A DNA stretch of 64,000 nucleotides from Lachnospiraceae bacterium (lineage in GTDB: Bacteria; Bacillota; Clostridia; Lachnospirales; Lachnospiraceae). The notes under the pieces are model-generated. The model saw nothing but the letters and a program-made list of their open reading frames with translations. It did no database searches and was not told the origin of the DNA. Each line of letters opens with the position of its first letter. Position 1 is the first letter of the stretch. Made by a program: the position numbers and the translations under genes. The stretch is taken from NCBI GenBank assembly GCA_022793195.1, contig JAAWCJ010000029.1, forward strand, positions 141,014-205,013, given 5' to 3'. This document shows positions 54,649 to 62,859 of this stretch, one piece after another.

Positions 54649-55368
54649 TTAAGTATGGATAAATACTGCGACAGCCGAAAGGTTGTCGCAGTTTTGGTTT
54701 ATCCGGCCACCGATACGAGCCAACATATAAGAAAGCCAGTCCTCCGGCGTTTCCGATTTCACCAAATCTGCCGCCATCTCTTCTTCCCACACATTTTCCC
54801 AAAATCCATCCGTACAGAGAAGAAACGCTGAATTTTCCGGCTGTCCTCCGGAAATAAAAATATCCGGCCGTACCAGTTCACTGCCCCCCAATGCTCTCAG
54901 TACCCGATTCCTGTCTGCATGAAAACGGATTCCCCGGTCTGAAATCTCGCCAGCCAAGGCCGCCATCTGGGAGACACTGTGATCCAGGGTACGGAACTTC
55001 AGTATCCCATTTTGGAACCAATAAAGCCTGGAATCTCCCACATGGACGCAGGCCCAACAATATCCATTGCAGAGAAATCCCACAAAGGTTGTCTTCATTT
55101 TCTTACTTTCTGTCTGCTGTTTTCTGACTTCCCCATTGGCCTCCTCCATCAGCCTCATCAAATTCTCTTCTGTAATTTCCGGCTGTTCCCTGAATTTCTC
55201 AAAAAACGACCGGACAACCAAGCCGGAAGCTTCTTTGCCACCGCCATGGCCACCAAGGCCGTCGGCCACAGCCGCCAAATAGTTCCCTTTTATCTCCATA
55301 TACCCGGCTGTATCCTCATTACAGCTCCTTCCACCCGATGAAGAGCAGTCTGCTGTCCAAATTTTCAT
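54649..55368 (-). CDS. Soluble PP2C-type protein phosphatase
   Basis: 239 residues. Metal and catalytic motifs of bacterial PPM phosphatases: RSCNEDTAGY, VADGLGGHGGGKEAS, CVHVGDSRLYWF, LCTDGFW and NCDNLSAVAVF. No membrane segment. It dephosphorylates Ser/Thr residues, presumably reversing the kinase encoded at the head of the same five-gene operon. Last gene of that operon. Its final codons (DNLSAV) overlap a terminator hairpin used by dtd on the other strand. Confidence 0.93.
   Translation of the reverse strand: MKIWTADCSSSGGRSCNEDTAGYMEIKGNYLAAVADGLGGHGGGKEASGLVVRSFFEKFREQPEITEENLMRLMEEANGEVRKQQTESKKMKTTFVGFLCNGYCWACVHVGDSRLYWFQNGILKFRTLDHSVSQMAALAGEISDRGIRFHADRNRVLRALGGSELVRPDIFISGGQPENSAFLLCTDGFWENVWEEEMAADLVKSETPEDWLSYMLARIGGRINQNCDNLSAVAVFIHT
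54665..54700 (+). terminator. Terminator of dtd inside the PP2C coding end
   Basis: ACTGCGACAGCC-GAAA-GGTTGTCGCAGT: a continuous 12-bp stem with a GNRA tetraloop followed by TTTTGGTTT. It lies within the last ~17 codons of the convergent phosphatase gene. Confidence 0.85.
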
Positions 55369-55388
55369 TTTTTACTCCCGCCTGTTTA

Positions 55389-56801
55389 TCAATATCTGAC
55401 CTCAAAGATTTCATTTCCCAGATAAAACTGCTGGCCGCTGGAAAGGGGAACCTGCTCTCCCGGTTTTAGCCTCCTTCCATCTCCCAGATAAGTACCGTAA
55501 GTAGAATTGCAGTCCGATAAATAAAAACATCCCTTTCCATATTGCAAAATACAGTGCTTCCGGCTGATTCCTTCTATATCTGTTGGAAATACCAGGTTAC
55601 ACAGGGACGGCTCCCGGCCAAATACAATCATCCCCGCCTGGCATCGAAGTGTCTGCCCGGCGAAAACTCCTCTGATTCCAACCACCGTCGGCTGCCCTGA
55701 CCAGCCGCCGACTGCCGCCATGGCCGCCTCCTGTTTTTGTCCGTATCCATATGCCTGAGGGTTTCCATAACTGTTTGTAATTTCCACCACCTGACGGATC
55801 CCTTTGTTCATAACCCAAAATAACGCAGCCCATGCTGCTATGGTCAAAAGAATATAAAGCAAATCTCCGAAAACCGGAAGCGGCACCAAAGACACTCCTG
55901 AATTCCAGGTAAAATGAAGCGCCATGGAGATTCCAAGACAACCTAAAAATACAGGATTCGTGAAATGAGAGGCACGAAGTGGCTCCCTCCCTTTGGCCAG
56001 GGCAAGCGCTCCGCCGTAAATGGCCGCCCATACCACATGGCCGCCCGGAGCCAATACCCCTCTCATTAAAACAATAGCAGTCCCAAGCCCCGATTCTCCC
56101 GCCGCCGCTCCTGCTGCCGCGTAAGTAAAAGCATACCCCAGGGATTCCATCGCTGCAAAACCGGCTCCCACCGCACCGCCAATCAAAATTCCATTGAGAA
56201 TATATTTTTTATCCGGCTTCCGCAGGAAAAAGGCTAAGGCCAGGAGTTTTCCCGGCTCTTCACAAAAAGCAGCAAGGGCGGCCATTTCATCTGCCATCGG
56301 TATGATTTGGAAAAAAATAATGGAAATCAGCAGGGAAAAAGCCCCACCCACCAAAAACATCAAGAGTACACCATAAAGTGGAATATTTCTGGGAATATTC
56401 ATTTCCCAATAAAACATCAGCGTTGCCACCGGCATTACAAAAGAACCCACTGCCATAAATCCCGGGTAAGAAAACGCTGTATAAGCAGACATAAAATATA
56501 ATATCACCGATACCAGCAGCCCCACCAGCGCCACCCAGGCAAATACCCAGGGTTTTCGCCATTCCCGGAGCATTTCATCTTCTCTGGGCGTACTTTGCTG
56601 TGTTCCTGCCATAAACAAGCGCTCCCCATCTGATTTCGGATGCTTTTTAAACACATCTGAAAACACTCCGCTAAGCCGCACATTAGAAGAAACTGCTTTC
56701 CCGAAAAACTCAGTATTTCCCCCATAACGGACACTACTTCCACAAACCGGGCAGCGCCCTGCCCCGTCCGGTATTGGATTCCCGCATCTGGAACAATTCA
56801 T
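55389..56801 (-). CDS. Zinc ribbon - PrsW-like intramembrane protease - FHA fusion
   Basis: 470 residues. (1) Zinc ribbon at 3-20, CSRC...CPVC. (2) Eight or so membrane segments between ~87 and 335 carrying PrsW-family motifs: EExxK in FCEEPGK (Glu181, Glu182, Lys185), Glu219 in GFAAMES, His255 in GHVVWAAIYG and His296 in LHFTWNSG. (3) Linker of ~45 residues. (4) C-terminal FHA domain (about 388-468) with GRE, SRKH and NSTYGTYL, the usual phosphothreonine-binding residues. PrsW is the membrane protease that starts cleavage of the anti-sigma factor RsiW. Here a phosphopeptide reader is joined to that fold. AGGAGGGG precedes the ATG. It is the fourth gene of the kinase operon. The membrane part might be non-proteolytic; the key Glu and His residues are present. 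Confidence 0.85.
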   Translation of the reverse strand: MNCSRCGNPIPDGAGRCPVCGSSVRYGGNTEFFGKAVSSNVRLSGVFSDVFKKHPKSDGERLFMAGTQQSTPREDEMLREWRKPWVFAWVALVGLLVSVILYFMSAYTAFSYPGFMAVGSFVMPVATLMFYWEMNIPRNIPLYGVLLMFLVGGAFSLLISIIFFQIIPMADEMAALAAFCEEPGKLLALAFFLRKPDKKYILNGILIGGAVGAGFAAMESLGYAFTYAAAGAAAGESGLGTAIVLMRGVLAPGGHVVWAAIYGGALALAKGREPLRASHFTNPVFLGCLGISMALHFTWNSGVSLVPLPVFGDLLYILLTIAAWAALFWVMNKGIRQVVEITNSYGNPQAYGYGQKQEAAMAAVGGWSGQPTVVGIRGVFAGQTLRCQAGMIVFGREPSLCNLVFPTDIEGISRKHCILQYGKGCFYLSDCNSTYGTYLGDGRRLKPGEQVPLSSGQQFYLGNEIFEVRY

Positions 56802-56816
56802 TTTTATCCCCTCCTG

Positions 56817-57956
56817 TTATTCACACTGTAAGACCACTGCCGTAAAATTATCCTGTTCCAGTTTCCCATGAAATAAAATCCTCTGTTGTAACCCTTCCGC
56901 CATGGCAATGGCATCCTGCCCTGCCTCCGCCAATATCTCTGTTTCCGGAAGCGTACCAAATACGCCGTCTGACATCAACAGGATTTTGTCTCCCGGAAGG
57001 AGCGGTATCCCGTGAAAGCTCCTGTCAACCTTCTTTAATGGGTAAACACCGATATAGCTGGTAAGCGCCTGTCTTTGTGGATCCGACTGCGCAGCCTGCA
57101 GAGAAATCTCTCCGCGGGCCGCTTTTTCATCCAGTTCCGATCCATATGTATGCTCCCTGTTTAAAACAGTCAGGGTATTTCTCCGTATCAGGCAAATCTG
57201 GCTGTCCCCCACCGATATATAATGGAGTCGGCTGCCATAAATCCAGGCCGCCACTACGGTAGATCCACTCTTCCCTGTATCTCCTTTCAAAAGCTGCAAA
57301 ACCTTCTCATTGGCTTCCTGTACAGATTGCAAAAGCTCCATCGGGATCCCCCGGTCCCCCGGACATCCTCCCTTTTCAAACCTGTGAAGCATGGTAGCAG
57401 TGATCATGGCGCTGATCTTCCCCCCTTCGGAAAGGCCGCCCATTCCGTCTGCCACCACTGCCAGGCATCCTTTTTCCCGGCTGATAACCGGATTGGTAAA
57501 ATCCGAAATCGTAAAGCTATCCTGCTGCTCTTCCCGGTTTCCGATATGGTGAATATTCCCTGCCAATACAATAGATACGTTCTCTGTCTGTCGGCCTACA
57601 TCATAAAAATATCCCGTCCCTATATTCCCGCCGGTCCCAAAAGTCGTTTCTCCCGCTTTTTTGTCCTGACAGCGTTTTTCTTTCTCTTTTTTGCGTTTTC
57701 TGCGCAGTACAACATACAAAAGTAAAATCACAATGATTATTAATGTCCCTGCCGCAGCAAACCACAGCCAGGAAACAGAACCTTCCTCTGATTTCCCTTG
57801 GGCCTCTTTCACCTCCTGTGTGGTTTCCGGTATTTCCACGCTTTCGGCCATATCTTCCGATGTTTCCGTTGCTTCTTCTTTTTTTCCCGGTTCCGTTTCA
57901 TCTCCTGCCAGTGGTTTTTTCCAGAATCCATTTTCCCACTTTACTCTTTCTCCCAC
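56817..57956 (-). CDS. Membrane-anchored PP2C-type phosphatase
   Basis: 379 residues from a GTG at 57956 with GAGAGGAG five bases upstream; another in-frame GTG lies 18 bases earlier. A Glu/Thr-rich N-terminal region of ~60 residues (KKEEATETSEDMAESVEIPE) is followed by one membrane segment (WLWFAAAGTLIIIVILLLYVVL) and a basic stop-transfer RRKRKKEKEK. The PPM phosphatase domain follows: NREEQQDSF, VVADGMGGLSEGGKIS, YISVGDSQICLIRR, LLMSDGVFG and DNFTAVVLQ. The predicted topology puts the catalytic domain in the cytoplasm and the acidic tail outside. It overlaps the FHA gene by 16 bases. Second phosphatase of the operon. Confidence 0.88.
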   Translation of the reverse strand: MGERVKWENGFWKKPLAGDETEPGKKEEATETSEDMAESVEIPETTQEVKEAQGKSEEGSVSWLWFAAAGTLIIIVILLLYVVLRRKRKKEKEKRCQDKKAGETTFGTGGNIGTGYFYDVGRQTENVSIVLAGNIHHIGNREEQQDSFTISDFTNPVISREKGCLAVVADGMGGLSEGGKISAMITATMLHRFEKGGCPGDRGIPMELLQSVQEANEKVLQLLKGDTGKSGSTVVAAWIYGSRLHYISVGDSQICLIRRNTLTVLNREHTYGSELDEKAARGEISLQAAQSDPQRQALTSYIGVYPLKKVDRSFHGIPLLPGDKILLMSDGVFGTLPETEILAEAGQDAIAMAEGLQQRILFHGKLEQDNFTAVVLQCE

Positions 57957-58579
57957 TGAAACTCCTCTCCGCACAGGGGGATAAACATCAATGTCGTATT
58001 CCCCACTTCCAGACGGTCATATGCTTTCAATTCTTGAATCATTAACAGCGGTTTGCCATTCAGATAAATAATATTCTGCCCTGTTCCCGGCGCCGCATAA
58101 TAAGCCTTGTGACGGTCATCATAGCTTATGGTTCCATGATTTTCCCTGGAAACTGCTTTATCCCGTTCCAGGCAGATATCCATAGAAGGATTCCGCCCGA
58201 TAAAATTGTTTCCCCCATGAAGATGATAGTCTTTCCCTCTTCCTTCTCCATCTACACAAACCATCCAGCCTACTACCGGATTGATTCCCGTTTTTTGTTC
58301 AATCACTGCCACGGTTTTTTGTCCTCTTTCCGGTTTTTCAGGCCCTGCAGGCCCACTTCCATCTTCCGGCCTCACCGGCATGGTAGCTCCAACATTTCTG
58401 GGCGGCTGGCCGGACATCCCCGGCGCCTGGGCAAACATCCCCTGTGGCTGACCAGGTATCCCCTGTGGCGGCCGGCCCATATTCAGATTTACGTTGGCAG
58501 AAGCCCCCTGGCAATAGGGGCAGGTTGTATAAAGGGATGCATCATAAAAATGTCCGTTGGGACAGCGTTTCATATCCAT
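57941..58579 (-). CDS. Zinc-ribbon FHA-domain adaptor
   Basis: 212 residues. The N-terminal mini zinc ribbon is CPNGHFYDASLYTTCPYC. A Pro/Gly/Gln/Met-rich flexible linker (about 35-90, PQGIPGQPQGMFAQAP) follows. The FHA domain (about 105-205) has GRNPSMDICLE, SRENHGTI and IYLNGKPL. The NSTYG-type loop is altered to GQNIIYLNG. No membrane segment. Likely reads threonine phosphorylated by the upstream kinase and bridges partners. AGGAGG precedes the ATG; 21 bp after the kinase gene. Confidence 0.9.
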   Translation of the reverse strand: MDMKRCPNGHFYDASLYTTCPYCQGASANVNLNMGRPPQGIPGQPQGMFAQAPGMSGQPPRNVGATMPVRPEDGSGPAGPEKPERGQKTVAVIEQKTGINPVVGWMVCVDGEGRGKDYHLHGGNNFIGRNPSMDICLERDKAVSRENHGTISYDDRHKAYYAAPGTGQNIIYLNGKPLLMIQELKAYDRLEVGNTTLMFIPLCGEEFQWEKE

Positions 58580-58600
58580 TATTTTTCCTCCTTTTTCGGT

Positions 58601-61171
58601 TTACTCGAGTCCGGTCATATACATCGGCCCGTTTACCGTATTATTTAAAATATTTGTATAAACAAAGAGATACTGATAACCATCCGGAACCTGGTACTTC
58701 ATCTTCACAGAATATGAGCTGTCTTTCTTGACACTTACAGGAAATTCCAGATCTTCGCAACTTTTAGCCACACAAAACTTCATATCATCCTCATTCATGG
58801 CAATCACCAGAAAATCGTCATTGGTAATGTTCAAATCCGTTGAACTGTGCAGGGACATATATACCGTCAGGTCTTTGGAACCATCTCCATTGGCCGCAGC
58901 CGCAAGTTCATATGCACTGACCATGTAGTCCAAAGGCTCCAGGGTTCCCTTTTCCCCTGTTTCAAACTGATTGACCGGGCTTAAAGAGATCTCCTGCATA
59001 TTTCCATCATCAATCTGCTTTAGAATCAATTCCAGTGATTGTACTTCCTCCCCCTGATATAAAAACACATCATCCGGTACATCCTCCGACACATCTTTTG
59101 GCACATCATCCGGTGGATTTTTTTCTTTTTCTTCATATACTAAACTGGAACTTCCCCGGGAATTCATGGAATACAGATTGTATCCGCCGACATCCTGTTC
59201 ATAAACGGCGTAATACAATGTCTGATCTATAACATATAAAAAATCCGGCGTTCTGCTGTCCATCTGCTTTTCGTCAGAACCACCCTTTTTCACCCGGTAC
59301 AGGCCGGGATGCCCTTCCGTACCTGCAAAATAAATCCATTCCCCACAGATATTGAGGCCGCCTGCTGCCCCCGTCCCCAGGGATGACTCCTGCTTTCCAT
59401 CTGTTTTCATCCGGTAAATCGAATCATCGTCATCTGGATTGATATAATAAATCCAGCCATCCTGGACGATATATTCCTCCACCGGAGAAGAACCCACTGT
59501 TTTTATCCCTGAGCCGTCCGTATTCATCCTGCATACTTTCCACTTTTCTCCAGATGTACTGCCGGACCGCAGGAAATAGAGTTGTCCATCCTCATAGTTA
59601 ATCCCGGAATTGACTCCTCCCGCCAGCTCTCTGTCCCGCTTTCCTTCTGCTGTCATACTATGTATGGTTCCGTCAAGTCCATTATAATAAATGATTCCAT
59701 CCACAATCAGGAACGCCGACACATTCCCTTTTCCAACCTGTTCTGCCTCTTGCCCCGGATTGGACTGCGGAACCCGTTCAATAATTCCCTCTGGGTTCAA
59801 ATAATAGATCCAGCTTTCCCATAAGTTCAAATAACCTAAATGACGGGTCTTCACTGTTTTCCAGCCACTGTTTTCTTTCTCAATCAGAATACAGCTTCCA
59901 TCCACATTACTGTATACCAATCTGGAATCCATACTGGCTATGGCTCCAAAATTGCTGATATTTCCATTGCTGTTACCAAGGACTACTTCCTCCTTTGGAA
60001 AGAGAAGCCACACTGCCGCTCCACTTAATATGCAAATAACCAAAAGCAGGCCAATGATCCATTTCTTCTTCCCTCCTGACGATTCATATGGACTTTTCCC
60101 TGGCAAGGTTCCCTGCTGCCTTTCCTCATTTCCCTGTCTTCCCGGGAAACTACCCTGAGAAGGTGGACTTTTCCTTTGATTAGTCTGGTTATACCGCTCT
60201 CCCGGCGGCGCTTCCTGGGCCTGCTTCTGACATGGTTGCCTCTTTTCCTCAAAAACTTTCTCCTCTTCTCCGCCATAAAGAGCCATTTCCAATTCTGAAA
60301 CCGTCTGATACCTGTTTTCTGCATAGAGGGCCAGCCCTTTCATCAGAACTGCATCCTGCTTTTCTGTCGTCTGGGCACCACATGCAGACGGCGCTTTTAA
60401 ACGATCCCAGCGGACGCGTTCCAGTGGTTCTTCCGGTGCGTTTCCTGTCATACAGCGGTAAATCGTTGCACACAATCCATAAACATCTGTCCAGGGGCCC
60501 TGTTCTCCATGAGTACGGTACTGTTCCTCCGGGGCGTACCCCGGTTTTAAAAGCACAGAAAGGCTTTTCTCACCCGAAGGAGAAATCTCCCGCGCCGCTC
60601 CGAAATCCAGCAGTTTCACCTGCCCCTTTTTTGTAATTATAATATTTTCCGGGCTGATATCCCTGTGGATCAGCCCTTCCCCATGTACCTGTGCCAAAGA
60701 GCCAATGACAGGGCGCATAAAATCCAATATTTGCTTGGCCGGAAGACGGCCTCCTGACTGATTCACATATTCTTTTAAGGTCATTCCGTCCAAAAATTCC
60801 ATGACAATATAGGCCGTATTGTTTTCTAAAAAGAAATCCCTGACCCCCACAATCCCCGGAAGGAACTGGAAGCGCGCCAGGGTTTTTGCCTCATTTAAAA
60901 AGCTTTTTTTCCCTTTCTCATAATACTCTTCACTGCTTCCGGCATATGCAATCACGGCGCTGTTTCCTCTGGTGACAAATCCGGAAGGATAATATTCTTT
61001 TATCGCTACCTTCAGTTCCAGGTTCAGGTCCACTCCTTCATAGGTAATCCCAAAACCACCCTCACCAATCACCCGCTTGATCAGATACTTTCCATTTAAA
61101 ATAGTATCCGGAGAAAGCTGATGTTGCGCCTGTTCACCCTGTATACCGGAAGCCTTCTCCACATGTTCCAT
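58601..61171 (-). CDS. Eukaryote-like Ser/Thr protein kinase with membrane segment and propeller-like ectodomain
   Basis: 856 residues from the ATG at 61171 (GGGAGGG upstream), nine codons inside the longest frame. Kinase domain about 20-300: P-loop GEGGFGITYEG, VAIK (Lys58), catalytic HRDISPENI, DFGAAR and the PEEQY substrate segment. A charged Gln/Pro/Ser-rich juxtamembrane region (about 305-368) precedes one membrane segment (about 369-391, WIIGLLLVICILSGAAVWLL). The ectodomain to ~700 has at least six repeats with a YY/YF-x-N/G pattern (WIYYLNPEG, IIYYNGLDG, QLYFLRSGS, WIYYINPDD, WIYFAGTEG, TLYYAVYEQ), a DUF5050/beta-propeller-like set. The final ~150 residues form a separate domain after an Asp/Val/Pro-rich hinge (DDVPKDVSEDVPDDV). 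First gene of the phospho-signalling operon. Confidence 0.92.
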   Translation of the reverse strand: MEHVEKASGIQGEQAQHQLSPDTILNGKYLIKRVIGEGGFGITYEGVDLNLELKVAIKEYYPSGFVTRGNSAVIAYAGSSEEYYEKGKKSFLNEAKTLARFQFLPGIVGVRDFFLENNTAYIVMEFLDGMTLKEYVNQSGGRLPAKQILDFMRPVIGSLAQVHGEGLIHRDISPENIIITKKGQVKLLDFGAAREISPSGEKSLSVLLKPGYAPEEQYRTHGEQGPWTDVYGLCATIYRCMTGNAPEEPLERVRWDRLKAPSACGAQTTEKQDAVLMKGLALYAENRYQTVSELEMALYGGEEEKVFEEKRQPCQKQAQEAPPGERYNQTNQRKSPPSQGSFPGRQGNEERQQGTLPGKSPYESSGGKKKWIIGLLLVICILSGAAVWLLFPKEEVVLGNSNGNISNFGAIASMDSRLVYSNVDGSCILIEKENSGWKTVKTRHLGYLNLWESWIYYLNPEGIIERVPQSNPGQEAEQVGKGNVSAFLIVDGIIYYNGLDGTIHSMTAEGKRDRELAGGVNSGINYEDGQLYFLRSGSTSGEKWKVCRMNTDGSGIKTVGSSPVEEYIVQDGWIYYINPDDDDSIYRMKTDGKQESSLGTGAAGGLNICGEWIYFAGTEGHPGLYRVKKGGSDEKQMDSRTPDFLYVIDQTLYYAVYEQDVGGYNLYSMNSRGSSSLVYEEKEKNPPDDVPKDVSEDVPDDVFLYQGEEVQSLELILKQIDDGNMQEISLSPVNQFETGEKGTLEPLDYMVSAYELAAAANGDGSKDLTVYMSLHSSTDLNITNDDFLVIAMNEDDMKFCVAKSCEDLEFPVSVKKDSSYSVKMKYQVPDGYQYLFVYTNILNNTVNGPMYMTGLE

Positions 61172-61276
61172 AATGTCCCTCCCACTTTTCCCATCCACAT
61201 TTATTGTCCTTTTTATATCATTTTCTATTTTATTCTTGTTCCTAAAAATTTTAGGTGGGCACGGGAGGAATAATTC

Positions 61277-61305
61277 TTGTCACAGTCCTGGCCGTATGGT
61301 AGACT
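61277..61305 (+). promoter_or_regulatory. Possible promoter of the histidine kinase/regulator pair
   Basis: TTGTCA (61277-61282), 17 bases, TAGACT (61300-61305), ~88 bases before the kinase ATG. Fair sigma-A match in the 221-bp divergent region shared with the Ser/Thr kinase operon. Confidence 0.5.
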
Positions 61306-61392
61306 TTAAATGATTATGCCTTACAGGAATTTTTCTACTGTCCGGAATTTTACAGATTTCACTGCAATTTTCGCCGTACAAGGAGGTCTGAC

Positions 61393-62841
61393 ATGCCCAT
61401 TGAACCCCAAAGCGGTCTTCCCGGTGAACTTCTGCTTCTTTTCACTGTTATCATATGGATGCTTTTTATCATAATCCGCCTGGGAAACCCTCAGAATGTG
61501 TTAAACAGGTGGTGTTTCATAAGCGGTATGATCTTCAGTATTGGTGTTTTAAAAGAATATCTCTATTTTACCCTTTTTCCATGGCTGTCCCAGGCTTTTC
61601 CTTCTCTGCTGGATGAATCAGGAGCCATGGTTGTTTACTCTGTATTAACCGGATTTTTTTACTATTTTTCTATGCCCTGCGCCCTCATCTTCAGTTTGTA
61701 TTTCAGCCGGATAAACATCATTTTTCCAAAAATTTTTTCCTGGCTGAAAGTAGCCGCTTTTATTCCGGGCCTTCTCATGGGATTCTTGTTCCCTTATTCA
61801 AAAACCAGGTACTTTCAGCTCCACTTCCGGCCATTTTTTCCCATAGTCACCATTTATAATGCTGTTTATGGCCTTATTCTGACGTATCTGATTCTCCATA
61901 CCCTTTACAAAGAACGGAAAGAGCCTTATTATCCCCAGAAAAAACGTGTGGCTATTCTTGTCCTCCTTCCGATCTGGTACTGGATCATAAGTGCGCTCCT
62001 TGTCCATTCCCTGATTTTGACCCATTTATTCAAAGCATGGCAGGGAAATTTTCTGATTCTTTTAGTTCTGCTGGTTTACTTTCTTTCCGCCGCTTTCCGT
62101 GGCGGCATTATGGGGACCCGCTTCCGCCATGAAATCTTTGACTGGGATAAAGACGGGCAGATGATGGGCCAGGGAGCCCGCTGCATCCGTCATTTATGTA
62201 AAAACGAATTATCCAAAATAAACTGGTGCGCAAAAAATCTGGCTTCTTCTGTTTCCCCCGAAGAAAACGCCTCCTACGCCGACATTATCTTCCGTTCCAC
62301 GGAACATTTAAAAAACTGCATGGAAAAAATGCAGTATTATTCGCAGGAAATCCGCCTGGAAAAAATGTCCTGCCCCATTCTTCCCCTGCTTCACGCCTGC
62401 ACAGATGAATTTTCCCATCTGTACCCCGGTATTTCCATAGAAATCGAATGTAACCCTGAAATAATCCTTCTCTGCGACAAAGAAGCTGTCCAGGAAGTAT
62501 TTAATAATCTCATCAGCAATGCTGCAGAGGCAATGAACCATTCCGGTACTTTGTCCATAAAAGTTATTCCCGGCCGCCGGCTGCTGGAGCTTTCCTTTTC
62601 CGATACCGGAAAAGGAATCCCTCCGGAGTTTCTGCCCAGGCTTTTTGAACCTTATTCCACCACAAAGCCCACCTCCAACGGACATATGGGTCTGGGGCTT
62701 TTCTTCTGTCAAAAGGTTATGAAAAAACATGGTGGACGAATCGCCGTAAACAGCAGGATGGAAGCAGGAACGGTCTTCTCCCTCTTCTTTCCATGGAAAT
62801 CGGAACAAAAAACAAAAAAGGCCATTTTTCAAAAAAATTGA
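61393..62841 (+). CDS. Polytopic sensor histidine kinase
   Basis: 482 residues, AAGGAGG before the ATG. The N-terminal ~235 residues hold about seven membrane segments (LLLFTVIIWMLFIIIRLG, VVYSVLTGFFYYFSM, LILLVLLVYFLSA and others), a transmembrane sensor without a large external domain. The dimerisation/phosphotransfer helix is unusual: ARCIRHLCKNELSKINWCAK, with His in RHLCKNEL. The ATPase domain is complete: NNLISNAAEAMNHSG (N box), FSDTGKGIPPEFLPRLFEPY (G1/F) and GHMGLGLFFCQKVMKKHGG (G2). Its partner regulator starts 18 bases after the stop. It is divergent from the Ser/Thr kinase operon; a link is possible but unproven. Confidence 0.9.
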   Translation: MPIEPQSGLPGELLLLFTVIIWMLFIIIRLGNPQNVLNRWCFISGMIFSIGVLKEYLYFTLFPWLSQAFPSLLDESGAMVVYSVLTGFFYYFSMPCALIFSLYFSRINIIFPKIFSWLKVAAFIPGLLMGFLFPYSKTRYFQLHFRPFFPIVTIYNAVYGLILTYLILHTLYKERKEPYYPQKKRVAILVLLPIWYWIISALLVHSLILTHLFKAWQGNFLILLVLLVYFLSAAFRGGIMGTRFRHEIFDWDKDGQMMGQGARCIRHLCKNELSKINWCAKNLASSVSPEENASYADIIFRSTEHLKNCMEKMQYYSQEIRLEKMSCPILPLLHACTDEFSHLYPGISIEIECNPEIILLCDKEAVQEVFNNLISNAAEAMNHSGTLSIKVIPGRRLLELSFSDTGKGIPPEFLPRLFEPYSTTKPTSNGHMGLGLFFCQKVMKKHGGRIAVNSRMEAGTVFSLFFPWKSEQKTKKAIFQKN

Positions 62842-62859
62842 CGAGAGGTTTAGCAGACC

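Noticed and set aside
54649..61171. TerY-type triad or type VII secretion accessory locus
   Set aside because: No von Willebrand A domain protein, EssC-type ATPase or WXG100 gene is present in the cluster or beside it.
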